64,000 nucleotides of DNA from Triticum aestivum (taxonomy: Eukaryota; Streptophyta; Magnoliopsida; Poales; Poaceae), in contig NC_057808.1 in assembly GCF_018294505.1 (NCBI RefSeq), positions 229,025,780 through 229,089,779 on the forward strand. Direction: 5' to 3'. Under the pieces are notes generated by a model, which was not told the origin of the DNA, did no database searches, and was given only the letters and a program-made list of their open reading frames with translations. Of this stretch, positions 10,842-23,232 are shown one piece after another. A program made the position numbers and the translations under genes. How positions within the stretch are numbered: position 1 is the stretch's first letter; every line of letters starts with the position of its first letter.

Positions 10842-11992
10842 TTAGCCGTAGAAGCGCGGGAGTCGGGTTGCGTTCCAGGGGCTTGGTTCAAGGCGGTCGA
10901 CGGCCAGGTTGTGAATAGGATATGCTCCTCCTGCTAACACTTCATCAATTATGAAAGGGTCCTCCCACATAGGCGAGAGTTTATTCTTTTTCTTCTCTGG
11001 GATGCGGAGGACGAGCTCTCCAATGTTGTATGCCTTCGCACGAACTTCCCTGCTCTGGTAGCGTCTAGCTTGCTGCTGGTAAAACGTAGAACGAGCCTAA
11101 GCTACGTCTCGTTCCTTCTCCAAGGCTTCCAGGTCATCCTACCGATCCAATTCGGCTTCCTTTTCCTCATACATGCGTACTCCAGGTGCGTCGTGAATAA
11201 TATCACAAGGGAAGACTACTTCTATGCTGTACACCATGAAGAAGGGTATGTATCATGTTGATCGGTTAGGGGTGGTGCGCAGACCCCATAGTACAGAATC
11301 AAGTTCCTCCACCCAGTGACAATCAGATTGTTTCAAGGAATGGACCAGGTGAGGCTTTATGCTGCTCATTATTAGTCCATTGGCCCGCTCAACTTCTCCG
11401 TTAGTCTGCGGGTGGAACACCGAAGCGTAGGCGAGCTTGATGCCCATAGTAGCGCACCGGCCTTGACTTCCTGGGTGAAATTGGATCCATTATCTGTTAT
11501 ATACAATGAGGGGCACCGTAACGGTGTACCGCGCCGGATACAAACTCAATAACTGGTCTGGACTTTGCTGACGTTACTGGCTTTGCTTCAATCCATTTAG
11601 TGAGTTTATCGACCATAACCAGTAAGTATTTGTTTTTCTTTGTTCCCCCTTTAAGTGGTCCAACCATTTCAAGCCCCTAGACTGCAAAAGGCCAAGAAAT
11701 TGGTATAGTCCAGAGATATGTGGGGGGCATGTGGCTTTGATTTGTAAAAAGCTGGCATCCCACACAATGTTGGACTAGGGTACGGGCGTCCGCGCGGGCG
11801 GTGGGCCAGAAAAACCCTGCTCGGAAGGCCTTGCTTACCAGGGTCCGTGCTGCCGCGTGGTCGCTTCCCATGCCAGTGTGTATCTTGGCCAAAAGTTGCT
11901 TCCCCTCTGCTTCCGACATGCATCGCTGCAGGACTCCGGTAGTGCTTTTCTTGTATATCTCGCCCTCGTGGACCTTGGAGGCTTTGGAGCAC
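10842..11992 (-). pseudogene. Integrase of element A (H2C2 finger, core and C-terminal part)
   Basis: Minus-strand frames give the integrase in pieces. An N-terminal H2C2 zinc-binding region (11919-11677) has AKIHTGMGSDHAAART followed by FWPTARADARTLVQHCVGC. A core piece (11447-11253) has ASVFHPQTNGEVERANG, with the catalytic Glu of the DDE triad in VERAN. A C-terminal stretch ends WNATRLPRFYG at the stop 10844-10842. Frames are broken between the pieces, so no active integrase is encoded. The enzyme would insert the cDNA into the host chromosome. Confidence 0.85.
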
Positions 11993-12423
11993 CGGACTAT
12001 GCGTTGTGCCTCAGTCTGGTCGTCAGGGAGCTCCTACCATAAATGGTAGGTAAGGAAGGGCTCGGTCCATGGTGCGATTACGGCCATGACCTCGTGAGCC
12101 AAAGTGGGTTCTCCAACTGTCGAACAACCGATTATGTCGTCGTCTGGCTCAATAGCCGGAGGGATGATTTGTTCGGGCCCGTTGGTTGCCACATTCTGAT
12201 CCTCGTCCTGCCACACCACAGATGGCTTAAAGAGCTAGTCTAGGAAGGTGTTTTTGGGGACAGGGTCGCGTTTGGCGCCCATGCGGGCAAGGACATCCAC
12301 GGATTGGTTACTGTCTCGAGAGACATGGTGGAATCCTAATCCTTCGAACCGGGATGATGTTCTTAAGACGACATTTCAGTATGCCCCCATTTTTGGGTCA
12401 TTGGCATCAAATTCACCATTGAC

Positions 12424-12845
12424 TTAGGAGATGGCGAGGTTGGAATCTCCCTGCACCTCAAGCCGTTGGACACACATTGATGTTGCCATCCGAAGACCGT
12501 GCAATAGGGCTTCATATTCGGCTGCGTTGTTGGAGTCTGTGTACATAATCTGCAGTACGTACCGAATAGTGTCACCGGTGGAGGACATGAGGATTACACC
12601 AGCCCTAGTCCGGCCAACATTTTGGAACTGTAAATATACATTGTCAAGTGTGAGTACATACTGTATTCCCGGGGGAGCTCGTCTTCCGTCCATTCGGCCA
12701 GAAAATTGGCTAGTACTTGAGATTTAATAGTTCGGCGTGGTTTGTACACAATTTCGAAGGGCAAGAGCTCTATGGCCCATTTGGCGATGCGGCCCGTGGC
12801 GTCCCTATTATAGATAGTATCATTTAAGGGTACTTCGGATGCCAC
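12424..12845 (-). pseudogene. RNase H domain of element A
   Basis: Frames 12845-12594 and 12693-12424 overlap with a shift. The upstream piece (WAIELLPFEIVYKPRRTI) is the connection following RT. The downstream piece carries NNAAEYEALLHGLRMA and the VQGDSNLAI motif, which hold the second and third acidic catalytic residues of type-1 RNase H. The first motif (normally a D-G-S type string) is eroded. This domain degrades the RNA template during reverse transcription. Confidence 0.8.
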
Positions 12846-12872
12846 GGTGACTGAACACTCTTGAAAGTAGTG

Positions 12873-13829
12873 TCAGAGCTTGCGGGATGCCATAAAAACT
12901 ATGTAGGCGCTCTTCTGGTAGTGTGGATATCGGGATTTACACGGGGTGAGTACTTCCGATACGTAATAGATACGCTTATGTACCCTGAACTTGTGTCCTT
13001 CTGCCTCTCGTTCTACCACGAGGACATCGCTCACAGCCTGGTTTGTGGCTGAGATGTATAGCAACATGGGTTCGCCTATGCCAGGTGCTATCAAAATGGG
13101 GTTGACTGCTAGTAGAGTTTTGATCTCCTCCAGTGCGGCAGTTGCCTCATCGGTCCATTCGAAATTCTTGGTCTTTTTGAGTAATTTATAGGGTTGCAGG
13201 GCCTTTTCACCGAGGCTAGAGATGAAACGACTCAAGGCTGCAACACATCCGGCTAGCTTCTGGACGTGTTTGAGCTCTATGGGTATGGCCAACTGGAACA
13301 ATGCCCAGATTTTAGCCAGATTGGCCACTATCCCTCGATGGGAGACAAGGAATCTGAGCAGTTTTCCGGCGGGAACTTCGAAAACACATTTATCTGGGTT
13401 ATGCCATATATCATATGTTCTTAGGTTTTCAAAGGTCTGACGGAGGTCATCAACCAACTTGCTGACATGTTTGGTCTTTATGACCACATCATCCACATAT
13501 GCTTCGACTGTTTTACCAATTTGGGTTTCCAGGCATGTTTGGATCATGCGTTCATATGTTGCACCCGCGTTTTTCAACCAGAAGGGCATTGTGTTGAAGC
13601 ATAATGGTCCAGAGGGCATAATAAACGTGGTTGCCGGTTGAGCGGACTCCTTGATCTTGATTTGGTGATACACCGAGTAGGCGTCGACGAAGCATAACGA
13701 GTGGTGTCCGGCGGTAGCATTGATGATATGGTCTATTCGGGGCAAAGGGAAGGGATCCTTGGGGCAAGCCTTGTTGAGGTCCTTGAAGTCGACACACAGC
13801 CGCCACGATTTGTCTTTTGTAGGTACCAT
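12873..13829 (-). pseudogene. Reverse transcriptase of element A (open for 318 codons)
   Basis: The longest surviving pol frame. Residues near the start read WRLCVDFKDLNKACPKDPFPLPRID, split here as the canonical Gypsy RT block, followed by FVDAYSVYHQI (first catalytic Asp kept; the usual Gly of YSGYHQI is Val). YVDDVV near residue 115 is the catalytic YxDD box. The thumb and connection regions follow, up to the RNase H junction at 12873. The start at 13829 is simply the first Met in the open stretch; the real polyprotein would be continuous with the protease upstream. In-frame stops on both sides make it non-functional. Confidence 0.85.
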
Positions 13830-14277
13830 GACCAGATTCGCTAGCTAGTCGGGGTGTTTGATTTCTCTGATAAATCTGGCTTAGAGTAATTTGGCCAATT
13901 CTTCCCCCATGGCTTATCGCTTGGGTTTGAAAAATCAGTGCAACGTCTGTTTAACTGGCTTAAAGCCCTTAATTATGTTCAGATGCTCAGCCAATCTGCT
14001 GGGATTCCTCGCATATCCGAAGGGTGCCAGGCAAATATGTTCCAATTCTCGTGCAAGAACGCACGCAGCGCCTCGTCTACCACTGGATCCAGCTGGGCTC
14101 CGATGGTAGCTGTTTTGTTGGGGTCCGTTGGATGCACTTGGAACTTGACGGTTTCGTCGGCTGGTTTGAAAGATGTAGACTTCGATCTTTTGCTGAGGGT
14201 GGCGTCATCCCTGTCTACTACTGTACGTAGTGTGGTTAACTCTTCAGTTGCGAGAGCCTTAGATAGTGCCTCGAGGG

Positions 14278-15045
14278 CTAGGAATGTTGTTGTTTTTCGG
14301 CTTGGAGGGCTTTGCCCAGGTCACTGGCTACTGTGATCACCCTTATGAGCCCGAGCATTTTGAGTTTCAAGTACCCGTAATGGGGTATAGCCCGGAACCT
14401 GGAAAATGCGTGACGGCCCAATAGGGTGTGGTATCCGCTATGGAAGGGCGCAATGTGAAAACGTAGTCCTCGATCCTGTAGTTCTTCGGAGTGCCGAACA
14501 CTACATCCAGAGTGACTCATGCGGAGCGCTTCTTTGCCAGCGATGATTCCCCGAAATGTAGTGTAGCTTTGTTCGACTCGAGATCTGTCGAATTGCATTT
14601 TGTCAAGGTTATCCTCGTAAATGAGGTTCATGCCGCTGCCTCCATCCATAAGCACCTTAGTTAATCTGAAGCCGTCCACGATGGGGTCGATGACTAGTGC
14701 GGCGGGTGCTCGGATAGGTCGGGCCCTTGGTTCATCCTCCTCATCAAAGGTAATTGGGGTGTCCGTCCAGTAGCTAGCTGCTGTAACCTGGTGGACCGGG
14801 CTAAGCTCTCGAAGGGCTCTCTTCCTCTGATTGTTTGAGGAGAAGGTTCCGTAGAAGGTTAGGATGTTATTGTCACTTAATGAGGGTGTTTTTGATCCTC
14901 TACTAGGGGTTTGTAGACGGAGTATCGCTTCGCCGCTCTTGGCAACCTTTCTAACGACCCAACAAGCTTGAAGCCTGTGTGTTGGATTTGTGTTTAGTAG
15001 AGCCGAGTGTATGGGGCATGGCTTGTTAGTAGCTCGTCTAGGACC
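14278..15045 (-). pseudogene. Aspartic protease region of element A
   Basis: The frame contains VLMDGGSGMNLIYEDNLDKM, the pepsin-like DGGSG active site of Gypsy polyproteins, preceded by a stretch matching the gag-pro linker. The open frame continues to 15156, but everything beyond 15050 is LTR sequence of the inserted element B, so the apparent N-terminus is an insertion artefact. The missing 5' part resumes at 22143. Confidence 0.8.
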
Positions 15046-15050
15046 GAACT

Positions 15051-15934
15051 TGTCGGCGTTTTGGGAACGGGGGTCCCTAGACTTGCCTGCCTGCGGCCCA
15101 CAGCGTGGCTGAGCTAGCAGGCCTGTGCGGCCCATCTTCATCAACAAGGCATTCAAGACCCCCGCGAGGTGGGCGACGCAAGACCTCCTTAGGAGCGGCC
15201 TCGCCAGGCAGGCTCACAAGGGGCAGAGAGACCAAGGCAAGGAAAACCTCGCAAGGTTCTCGTGACGTGAGCCATGACGACCGAGACCAGGCGGGCGCCA
15301 GCGCGCGCAACGTCCTTGTTTCCTCTTTTGTGCCAAGGGGGGCAAGCGCAGACGCGGAGTACCGAGGCATCAAGCAAAGGTTTCCATATCGGTGCAACGA
15401 GACCAAGACCAGCGGGACGGCAAGACGGAGGTCACCATGGAGCCCAAGATGGCGTCACCACCAGAGCCTTTTGCAGGCGAAGACCGCGTTTGTCAGGATA
15501 AGTTGTACTAGCTGTCCCCTTTCAAATTGGCCGTTGTTGGCTCCCTTCCCGCTCAATATTTGGGGAGACGACCAGGGCCTATATAAGTAGAACTAGCCAC
15601 CACAGTAAGGGGGACGAGTCAAGAACTCATTCAGAGGCATCTCACCCACACAAGTTCGTCAAGCACAAGAACACCTCAACCTCAGGATGCTGTTCTTCCC
15701 CTTGTACTGTTCATCATCAGCTTAAGAGGCAATCCACCACCACCACACTGGAGTAGGGTATTACACCACAACGGTGGCCCAAACCAGTATAAATTTTGTG
15801 TCTTTGTCTTGTGAGTTCGTCGAGTTCGTCCGTGAGATCTTAGAGAGCTAGGGCGTGGATCGGTAGGGAGGAGATCTTCGCGCGCACCCCAATGTTCGAA
15901 CCTTGAGGGTTTTGCTGGAACCCGTGATCCAACA
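15051..15934 (+). repeat. 5' LTR of element B
   Basis: Starts TGTCGGCGTTTTGGGAACGG and ends GAACCCGTGATCCAACA. A TATA-like tatataag lies near 15580. It is 17 bp shorter than the 3' LTR, mainly because a gccaagcatcgcgaggc-type segment is absent near 15170. Confidence 0.9.
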
Positions 15935-15952
15935 TTTGGCGCACCAGGTAGG
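15935..15952 (+). other. Primer-binding site region of element B
   Basis: TTTGGCGCACCAGGTAGG directly follows the LTR. The same string, with CGCGCC, follows the LTR of F at 63154 and, on minus, the LTR of D at 61595-61581. I do not identify the primer tRNA with confidence. Confidence 0.65.
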
Positions 15953-16007
15953 GGTGCACCGGAGCCTCTTCCCGGCCAATCGACCCGCCGACGCTCCGCG
16001 GCCGCGA

Positions 16008-16971
16008 TGTCCAGCGACCCAAGGGCCGACTCCAACCGCTGGGCAGCCTGGCCAGCCCGGGCGGCACCATCTGCCCATGAAGACATCAACCCCGCGCTCC
16101 AGCCCGGGCGGCGTGGCCAGGCGTCGTCCACCCTCACTCCATGAGAAGCGCGAGCCGCTGCAAGGCCGCATGCCACGCCGCAGCAACAGCGCCACACACC
16201 CGGCCGGAGCAGGCGAATATGCGGGCCGCGCTCACGGTGGCGCAGGAGTAGCTGTGGTGCCGGCTGATGGAGAGCAGCCGCGACGCACTGCTGGAACGTG
16301 TCGCTGAGGTGCTCGATGCGGCAGCCTCAGGAGCGCTGCCTTTCTGCTATCTGCTCCCTTCCCGGGCTGCTATTGGACCTCACGACGGGCCTCGCCGCAA
16401 CCACGCGCCCTCGTGTACGCCTGGGGGCTTCATCGACACCGGGACGGCCGGCGGCGCCGGGGGCCCCTTTGCCCCCACGCCGCCTCCGATGAGCATGGGC
16501 ACGGGCGTTGCCCCCCATGGCCCCAGCGAGGCGTCGCGCTATCATCCTCAGGACGCCGCGCTGGGCCGGGCGACGTGGAGTGTGGGGCACTACGACGAGG
16601 TGTTTGGGGTGACTGCCCCGGAAGCCTGTGTGCCCCGCATGATGGACCAGGAGTACACGCCGGAGGACGACCCTGGCTCAATTCTCGGGCCAGGTTGGGA
16701 GGAGGAGGCATTAGGAGCTGATGCCTTCCAGGAGCCGCCGGAGAGCCCCGCAAACCGCGCCGTCAAAAACAGATACAGGGTACCACTAATCCCTCAGGAG
16801 CAAGCTTACGCTAACCATGGGTCGCAGGAGAATCAGGTCACCGCAACGGCTGGCGGCTCCAGCTCGGCGACCTCCCTCCCGTCAGGTGGATCGCGCTGGG
16901 GGCAGCAGGAGAGAAGCTGGGAGCCAGATCCCTCGCCGTGTCGCATGGAACAAGGTCCCCCCTGGAGGTAA
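16008..16971 (+). pseudogene. Broken gag leader of element B
   Basis: The first ATG after the primer site (16008, MSSDPRADSNRW...) is open for 45 codons to a TGA. A second frame (16267-16971, MESSRDALLERVAEVLD...) continues upstream as ANMRAALTVAQE followed by an in-frame TAG, so a nonsense change separates the two. The protein is Pro/Gly/Ala rich, with a helical ALLERVAEVL stretch and an acidic part (YTPEDDPGS). No capsid (retrotrans_gag) block or zinc knuckle follows, so the gag core has been lost. Confidence 0.5.
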
Positions 16972-17866
16972 GCCCTCTACTAGGGAGGTGCTGGAAAGCC
17001 TACCCCCGGCAGAGGACCCGTGGTCGCCGAGGGCGCCGCTGGCGTCCCCTTTCCCCCCTTTGTGTTGTCCTGGTTGCCGGTCAGCTCAAAGGTGGCCGAG
17101 GGCGGCGTAAGGCGGGGCCCTCGCCTGGCGATATGAAGCAAGGCCGGTACCTGTGAAGAAGGCCCAGTGCCTGTGAAGATCGCCGCCCGTGACACTCTCA
17201 CGTAATAATGAGTGGGGTTGTACACGCCCCGGAGTCTCCGGAGAGCTGCCCTCGGGCCTCGGGGGCTCCCTCCCATGCCTAGTGGCACCACTTAGCTCCG
17301 CGCTGGTGAGAAGACTTAAAGATAAGAAGACTAGACTAGGTGCCGGACGTGGCCATTTGCTTTGAATCTCTTTTCTGTAACCTTGCCTTCTGGATTTGGA
17401 TTTAAGTTGAAATTGAGTTTTCATTGACGCGCGCGGGGGCTGCCTTTTCTCGTTCAAGCGATTTCTTGCCATCCGGTTTTTGGCATATTCTTAAGCTCGT
17501 GCTCGCTGCCTCCCCCTCGCGGGCCCCTCGCGAGCAGGGCTGGGCGCGACACATGCACCGAACGCGCTGGTTGGCGCCAGATCCTCGCGAGGCCCGCTCG
17601 GGTGGATGTGCAGGCCTTTCGGGAGCTCCGCGGCAACTCTCAATCTTGCAATTCGATTCGGGGCCCGTCCCAGCCAAGGTAAGCCGCAGCAGCAAAACTT
17701 GCCCCCAGGCTCATGGACTCATGAAGGCGCACACTTGGCTTGGCATAACAGAGTAAAATTGCGATTTGTTTACATGAGGGGCTCCCCCTCTCAAAATGCT
17801 CTCACAATCTTTAAGCGCCACGCCCAAGTTTTTGCATACAAGATAAAATAATAGGGGAACATGAGA
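16972..17866 (+). other. Non-coding internal segment of element B
   Basis: GC-rich sequence without a convincing ORF. It lies between the gag remnant and the 3' end of the antisense gene and probably holds the antisense terminator region. Confidence 0.4.
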
Positions 17867-20800
17867 TCAGCCAGATATGTCGCTCGTCGCATCGCCTTCG
17901 GATGCGTCACTCGCGTCGTCGTCTTCGCCGGCATCATCGCCGCCTTCGGCGACTCCTCCGTCGCCGTCGTTGACCACGTCACCTTCGTCTACCGTGACTA
18001 CCACCGCTTCGTCTTCGGAAGTGAAGGCCCTGACCAGCGCGTCCACGTTGTCCTCCACCCACCGCGCTAGGTCACCATGAATGGCCTGCGGTACAGGGGC
18101 AATGGTGGCGTCGAAGTCGAAGTCGGGGAAGGAGTTCCGAAGGTGGCTGAAGACACGGGAGAACGCGCGCCCGAACAGGCCCCGGCTTCTCTCTTCCACA
18201 AGCTGGCGAGCCCTATCAGACCGGGCTTGCAGGCGCATCACCACGTTGGTGAAGAAGTTCAGGTGACTGGCGTAGTCATTCGAGTGGGGGTGCGGTGCAT
18301 TCTCGTCACAGTTGTAGCCCAGGGCGCTATTAGCCCTGTTCCGGAGGTCCTGAAGCATGGGGGCGTGCTCGCGCTCCAGCGTCCGCCGTTGAAGCACTTC
18401 CTCCCTGTTTTGCCATGCGACGGCCTCGGCATCATCAACCCGTTTCCGAAGAGAAAGCAGCTCAGCGCGGGCGGAGGCCAAGTCCGCCTACGCCGTGACC
18501 AGGGCGGCAGCCATGGCCTCCTCACGCTTCTCCGCCTCATCTAACCTGGGCCTGAGAGCGGCGGTCCTGCCAGCCGCCTCAGTTCCCGCAAGCTTCAGCC
18601 TCAGGTCATGCCAACCTTCAAGATCCGCGCGAACCTCGGCCACCCGGCGGTCGACCTCCTCCTGGACCTTGGCCTCGCCAGCCCCGACGGCATCTTCCGC
18701 TTGGGCAACTTGACGCTCCCTTGTCTCTAGTTGCTCAAGCTCGAGGCTACGCTCCACGGCTTCAGAGCCAACGCCTCCTCGCGCTTCCGGACCTCCTCTT
18801 CCTCGGCAGGCGTCCCCCTCAGCGACGCAAGGGCGGCTCTACGCGCCTCCACTTGCCGCTCGAGGGACACACTCCAGGCTTGGAGCTCCCGCGCGCGCTT
18901 CTCCGCAGCCTCGCGAGCCTCCTCCAAGGCTCGGGAGCAAGCCTCACGGGAAACCTTGAGGGACGCCTCAGCCTTCACATTGCCGAGATCACGCTGGTAG
19001 CGGCCAAGGTTGATGGCCACCCTCAGCTTACGCCATTCCTCCACCAGCCGAAGACCCTCAGCCTCAAGGCGCAAGTCAACACCCGCGAGTTCTTCACCAA
19101 GTCGGCTCATCGCGCCCATCGCCTCCTAGAAGAGCTCATGACGAACGACGCTCCGCCCGCGCTCGAACTCCAACGCACGGCCCACCTCATCCTCCGCCAC
19201 GGGGGCTGCAGGCAGGACGTGAAGCGGCACACCCCCTCTCAGTAGGGGGTTGGTGCCGCTCCAGGTGCCAGCCCGACCTCACGAGGGGCCCCGGCCAGTC
19301 GGGGCCCGCTGCTTAAGGAGGAGCTGAAGACCGAAGCGAACCAGCTGCTTCCCAAGACCAGAGGAGGAGTCCGGGGAACGCCCGCCAAGCTCCAAGCCAG
19401 GCCATGGAGGAAGGTCGACGGAGCCGCAGATTCAAAGCGCCGTGGCGAGCGCACCCCCTCGACCGGCCCGGCTCCAAGCGTGGCATGCAGGCTCAGGATG
19501 CTCAAAGCCGACGAGGGTGCCGAAGAAGGCGGGGGTTGCTTCTCGGGGGACTCAACGACCCTGGCAGAAGTGGTCCTGAAGAGCCAGTGCCAGGGAAGAA
19601 AGCAACAATCAAGAAATCACAAGGTGCGGTACTTACTCGTCGACGGCGATGTACTTTCGTCGCTTCAATGGCCCGAAGATACCGCTGCTGCTCGGAGATC
19701 CTTTCCTCTTGCGGAGCTCCTCGAAGTCCACGCAAAGCTGGCCGAAGTGCTGAACGTGGCGGCCAGTACGGGGTGCAGCCGGAGAAGTGCTCGAGAAAAC
19801 AACTTCAGGGGTGCCTGGCTGCGGAGAACAGTCGGGCGCCGTCTCACGGCGACTTCCCGAGGCCTCCGGAGTTTCGGCCTCGGGAGCCACGTGCTGCATC
19901 GTCTCAGCGACCGATGTCCCAGAATCACGGGATCCTGAGGATGACGCCCCAGGAGCCCCAGGCGGCGTCCGCACATCAGCACTCGTGCCGCCATCGTCTG
20001 GCGGTGCTCGTCCCCCTGTACCCACATTCGGGACGAGCTCGGCGCCGACGACGAAGAGGGCAACCACGCTGATAGGGTTCTCGCGGGACCCCTCCAGGCC
20101 GTCCGGACGCAGCCCCCACTCGTCAAAGGGAGGCATGCTCCCTGCAAATTCAGCCTTGTTCTTGCAGCGGTACAACAGACAGTACTTCCCAGGCAAGTCG
20201 TCCGGCGAAGGGACACCTGTCAGGACCTCGAGCACCATTTTCCGCGTCCCAAGGGGCGGTAACGCCGCGGTCCTTCGGCCTCCTCAGCCTGAGCCAGACA
20301 GGGACAAGACGGGGGCTCGCGAGCCTCTCGTGGCCCCAGCCGGAGTGGGAAACAGCATGCGCTGACGGGCCGTGGAGTAGAGGGCTGAGCACACCGGCGT
20401 CGACAAATACCCACCGTGTCCGAAACTCGCTCGTGGATGGAGGAAGCTCGAAGTCGATCCCCGCGCCCGCCGTCACGGCCACGGCCTGGAAGCTCACGCA
20501 CCCCGAGCTTTGCCGGGGATCAGTCAGATGCAATGAGAAGAAATGGCAGAGAAGGGCCACAGAAGGACCGATGCCCACCATGGCTTCACACACAAAGGCG
20601 AAGACGGCGAGGAGAGTCACGGACTGGGGGTCGAGATGCAGCATATGGATCTGGTAATGTTCAAGCACCGCGTTGAAGAAGGCGGAGAAAGGGGGAATCA
20701 AGCCTGCCCAAAGGGTATCGATGAAGATTGGGACCTCGGTGGCCGCCCGAGCAATGCGAGCGCGAGACGCAGGCCAAGCTACCATCTTCCCCCACTCGTT

Positions 20801-20944
20801 GAAACTGGTGGCGAGCATGGGACGCACCTTGTCCATGGCCTCGTCGTTGAGCAACAAGGATCGGCCGACTGCAGGCTCGGCGGCTGGAGGCTCACTTGGC
20901 GAAGACAGAGGCTTCTTCCCCTTGTCTGCTTGTTTCGGCGCCAT
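17867..20944 (-). pseudogene. Antisense ORF of element B (putative gypsy-type transposon protein, Transposase_28 family)
   Basis: Transcribed opposite to the element. The likely start is 20944 (MAPKQADKGKKPLSS). The first exon carries PIFIDTLWAGLIPPFSAFF and LAVFAFVCEAMVGIGPSVAL, which fit the N-terminal domain that databases call putative gypsy type transposon (PF04195). Further minus frames continue the protein: 20238-19633 (basic, Ser/Pro rich, ending GPLKRRKYIAVDE), 19119-18488 (long Glu/Arg/Ala coiled coil) and 18481-17867 (helical, with an acidic tail rich in Asp and Glu). The frames need introns or frameshift corrections to join. Its role is unknown; despite the family name no catalytic residues are evident. 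Element C has a homologue in the same position. Confidence 0.7.
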
Positions 20945-21236
20945 GGCGATGAAGCAGGCGGAGTGCAGGTCAGATTGGAGAGGAGGAGCAGAGTCTCGAG
21001 GAAGCAGAGGGACTGGGGAAGCAAGGCGTGGGCGATGGGAGAATAACTGTGTAGGTTGCGGGGGCCGCATAGCCAGGCAGATTCCAAGGCAGCGTAGGGA
21101 AGCGGAGACGCCCACGTCCAATCAACCGCCACGCGTCAACTGTGGCCGCAGGCTTTTGGGGCCCGCGGTGCTCCGGACTTGACCTTTGGCTTCGCCTCGA
21201 AGCCAAGCCTGAGCGCGCCTTGGGCCCAGGGGCTAC

Positions 21237-22137
21237 TGTCGGCGTTTTGGAAACAGGGGTCCCCAGACTTGTCGGCCTGCGGCCCACGGCGTGGCTAAGC
21301 TAGCAGGCCTGTGCGGCCCATCTTCATCAACAAGGCATTCAAGACCCTCGCGAGGGGCCAAGCATCGCGAGGCGGGCGACGTAAGACCTCCTCTGGAGCG
21401 GCCTCACCAGGCAGGCTCACGAGGGGCAGAGAGATCAAGGCATGGCAAACCTCACGAGGTTCTCGTGATGTGAGCCATGACGACCGAAGCCAGGCGGGCG
21501 CCAGCGTGCGCAGCGTCCTTATTTCCTCTTTTTTGCCAAGGGGGGCAAGCGCAGGCGCGGAGTACCGAGGCATCACGCAAATGTTTCCATATCGGCGCAA
21601 CGAGACCAAGACCAGCGGGACGGCAAGACGGAGGTCACCATGGAGCCCAAGACGGCGTCACCACCAGAGCCTTTTGCAGGCGAAGACCGTTTTTGTCAGG
21701 ATAAGCTGTACTAGCTGTCCCCTTTCAAATTGGCCGTTGTTGGCTCCCATCCTGCTCAATATTTGGGGAGAGGACCAGGGCCTATATAAGTAGAACTAGC
21801 CACCACAGTAGGGGGGACGAGTCAAGAACTCATTCAGAGGCATCTCACCCACACATGTTCTTCAAGCACAAGAACACCTCAACCTCAGGAGGCTGTTCTT
21901 CCCCTTGTACTGTTCATCATGAGCCCAAGAGGCAATCCACCACCACCACACTGGAGTAGGGTATTACACCACAACGGTGGCCCGAACCAGTATAAATCTT
22001 GTGTCTTTGTCTTGTGAGTTCGTCGAGTTCGTCCGCGAGATCTTAGAGAGCTAGGGCGTGGATCGGTAGGGAGGAGATCTTCACGCGCACCCCAGTGTTC
22101 GAACCTTGAGGGTTTTGCCGGAACCCGTGTTCCGACA
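21237..22137 (+). repeat. 3' LTR of element B
   Basis: Starts TGTCGGCGTTTTGGAAACAGG and ends GTGTTCCGACA, followed by the GAACT duplication. The purine-rich gggcccaggggcta just before it (about 21221-21234) is the likely polypurine tract. The same junction recurs on the minus strand at 48527 in element D. Confidence 0.9.
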
Positions 22138-22142
22138 GAACT

Positions 22143-22990
22143 GGGTCCGGCGAGGGATCTATTCCTTTTTTCAGCGGGCTCGTGTTCGGGTGACCGCCGT
22201 ATGTATGCGTGCTTTTCCCGAGTTATGCCTGACTATTCGGCATTGTTTGACTCCGTGTGCATTTGTTGTTCTTTCCAGGTGCTCTCCATGGCACAGTATT
22301 TGCGTACCTGGCCCGATAGCTCGGTGAGACTTTGCACGTGGTGACAGGCGAAGGCGTTCAAAATCCCTTCATCTCGGCAGTTAGACCGAAAGGTCGTAAT
22401 TATGTCTTGGTCATGGTAACTTGTGATTTTTTCTCTTACCAAGAGGAATCTACCCAGTAGTGATGGACTGTCCCTCCAGGCTGCTACTTTACGTACATCA
22501 CACGCCAGATGTCCGGAGGACCCGAATTGTCTGGGAGTACGCAACATGGGGGATGAGTGGGAAACAATTTCGTATTGCCCCAGGTTGTGTGCCTGGAACT
22601 CTAACGGCGGTATCTGTGACCCCTGAAGCACTTGACATATTGGATCCGGCATCCACACTATCAGCGGGGGGCCACAGAGATCCGAAGTCGTGTTTTAGGC
22701 TGGGGTCTGGCTCCGGATCTTCTTCGGGGTGATCGCCGGATTCTGGGCTTGAAACCCGATCATTGATCTGGATGTAGCTTGTTCTAAGCTTCGGTGATAG
22801 CGAACCCTCGGCCAATTCTTCAATGGTGGCAACGAGGTGCGTGATAGGCGGGGTGAGAATTTCCCTGCCGTCAGGTTTGAGCCCCATCTAGTCGTAGACT
22901 GAGGGTTGGCCGTCGGAGACTCCCACGGCCCAAATCCGATGTAGCAGATCGTTAATGGATGAGAGGTCCGCCAGGTCCATGCTGCCAAAG
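22143..22990 (-). pseudogene. gag N-terminal region of element A
   Basis: The minus frame 22887-22498 contains PPITHLVATIEE, which parallels PPATHFIATIED in the intact gag of element C. A stop (TAG) directly precedes the Met at 22887, and the frame continues upstream as MDLADLSSIND... from about 22980, so a nonsense change splits the N-terminus. The adjacent frame 22658-22233 continues after a shift. Upstream sequence to 23232 is non-coding or eroded. Acidic, probably disordered gag leader; it has no enzymatic role. Confidence 0.65.
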
Positions 22991-23232
22991 TATTCAGGGT
23001 TGACTCGATGTCTGGCCGCCCCGGGTTTGTTCGAGACAGTGTCTGGGCGGCGCCCGGCCGATGTGTTTACTTATTCCAACGGAATCCGAATCTAGGTCCA
23101 GGTTTCGTATGTCGTCCGTCTACGTCCCCAAAGTCAAAATGTCGGGATCGGAGGGTTTCAGTGTCTTAGCAAGAGTAAGATCTCCTTGGGAATCGGCGCT
23201 GAACCTGATTTCCTGGGCGAGGGTGAAACTTC

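Larger units (their letters stand above)
15051..22137 (+). mobile_element. Element B: complete LTR retrotransposon, non-autonomous, TSD GAACT
   Basis: Two LTRs of one family (15051-15934 and 21237-22137) flank an internal region, and GAACT is duplicated at 15046-15050 and 22138-22142. Internally there is a broken gag leader in sense and a large antisense ORF; no RT or integrase is present. The same LTR family is used by elements D and F and by the solo LTR at 28237. D keeps more gag/pol, so B looks like a deletion derivative mobilised in trans. Confidence 0.9.
9756..23232 (-). mobile_element. Element A: decayed Gypsy retrotransposon (Fatima-like), split by element B
   Basis: Minus-strand gag, protease, RT, RNase H and integrase remnants lie in Gypsy order, interrupted at 15046 by element B. 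The gag part resumes at 22143 after the GAACT duplication. Neither LTR is intact: the left end stops at the CACTA terminus (9755) and the right end at the CACTA-like terminus (23233). Its 3' region (about 10470-10570) resembles 34590-34680 in element C, so A and C are related. Confidence 0.8.

Noticed and set aside
15105..15590. Long plus-strand ORF of 161 codons, with a near-copy at 21311-21793
   Set aside because: Both lie inside the LTRs of element B; GC-rich LTR sequence with chance open frames and no recognisable domain.
15682..16197. Minus-strand ORF of 171 codons
   Set aside because: Spans the LTR end, primer site and gag leader on the wrong strand; a shadow of GC-rich DNA.
17086..17756. 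Several overlapping ORFs on both strands
   Set aside because: High GC and lack of stops explain them; no domain, no consistent frame, no homologous ORF in element D.
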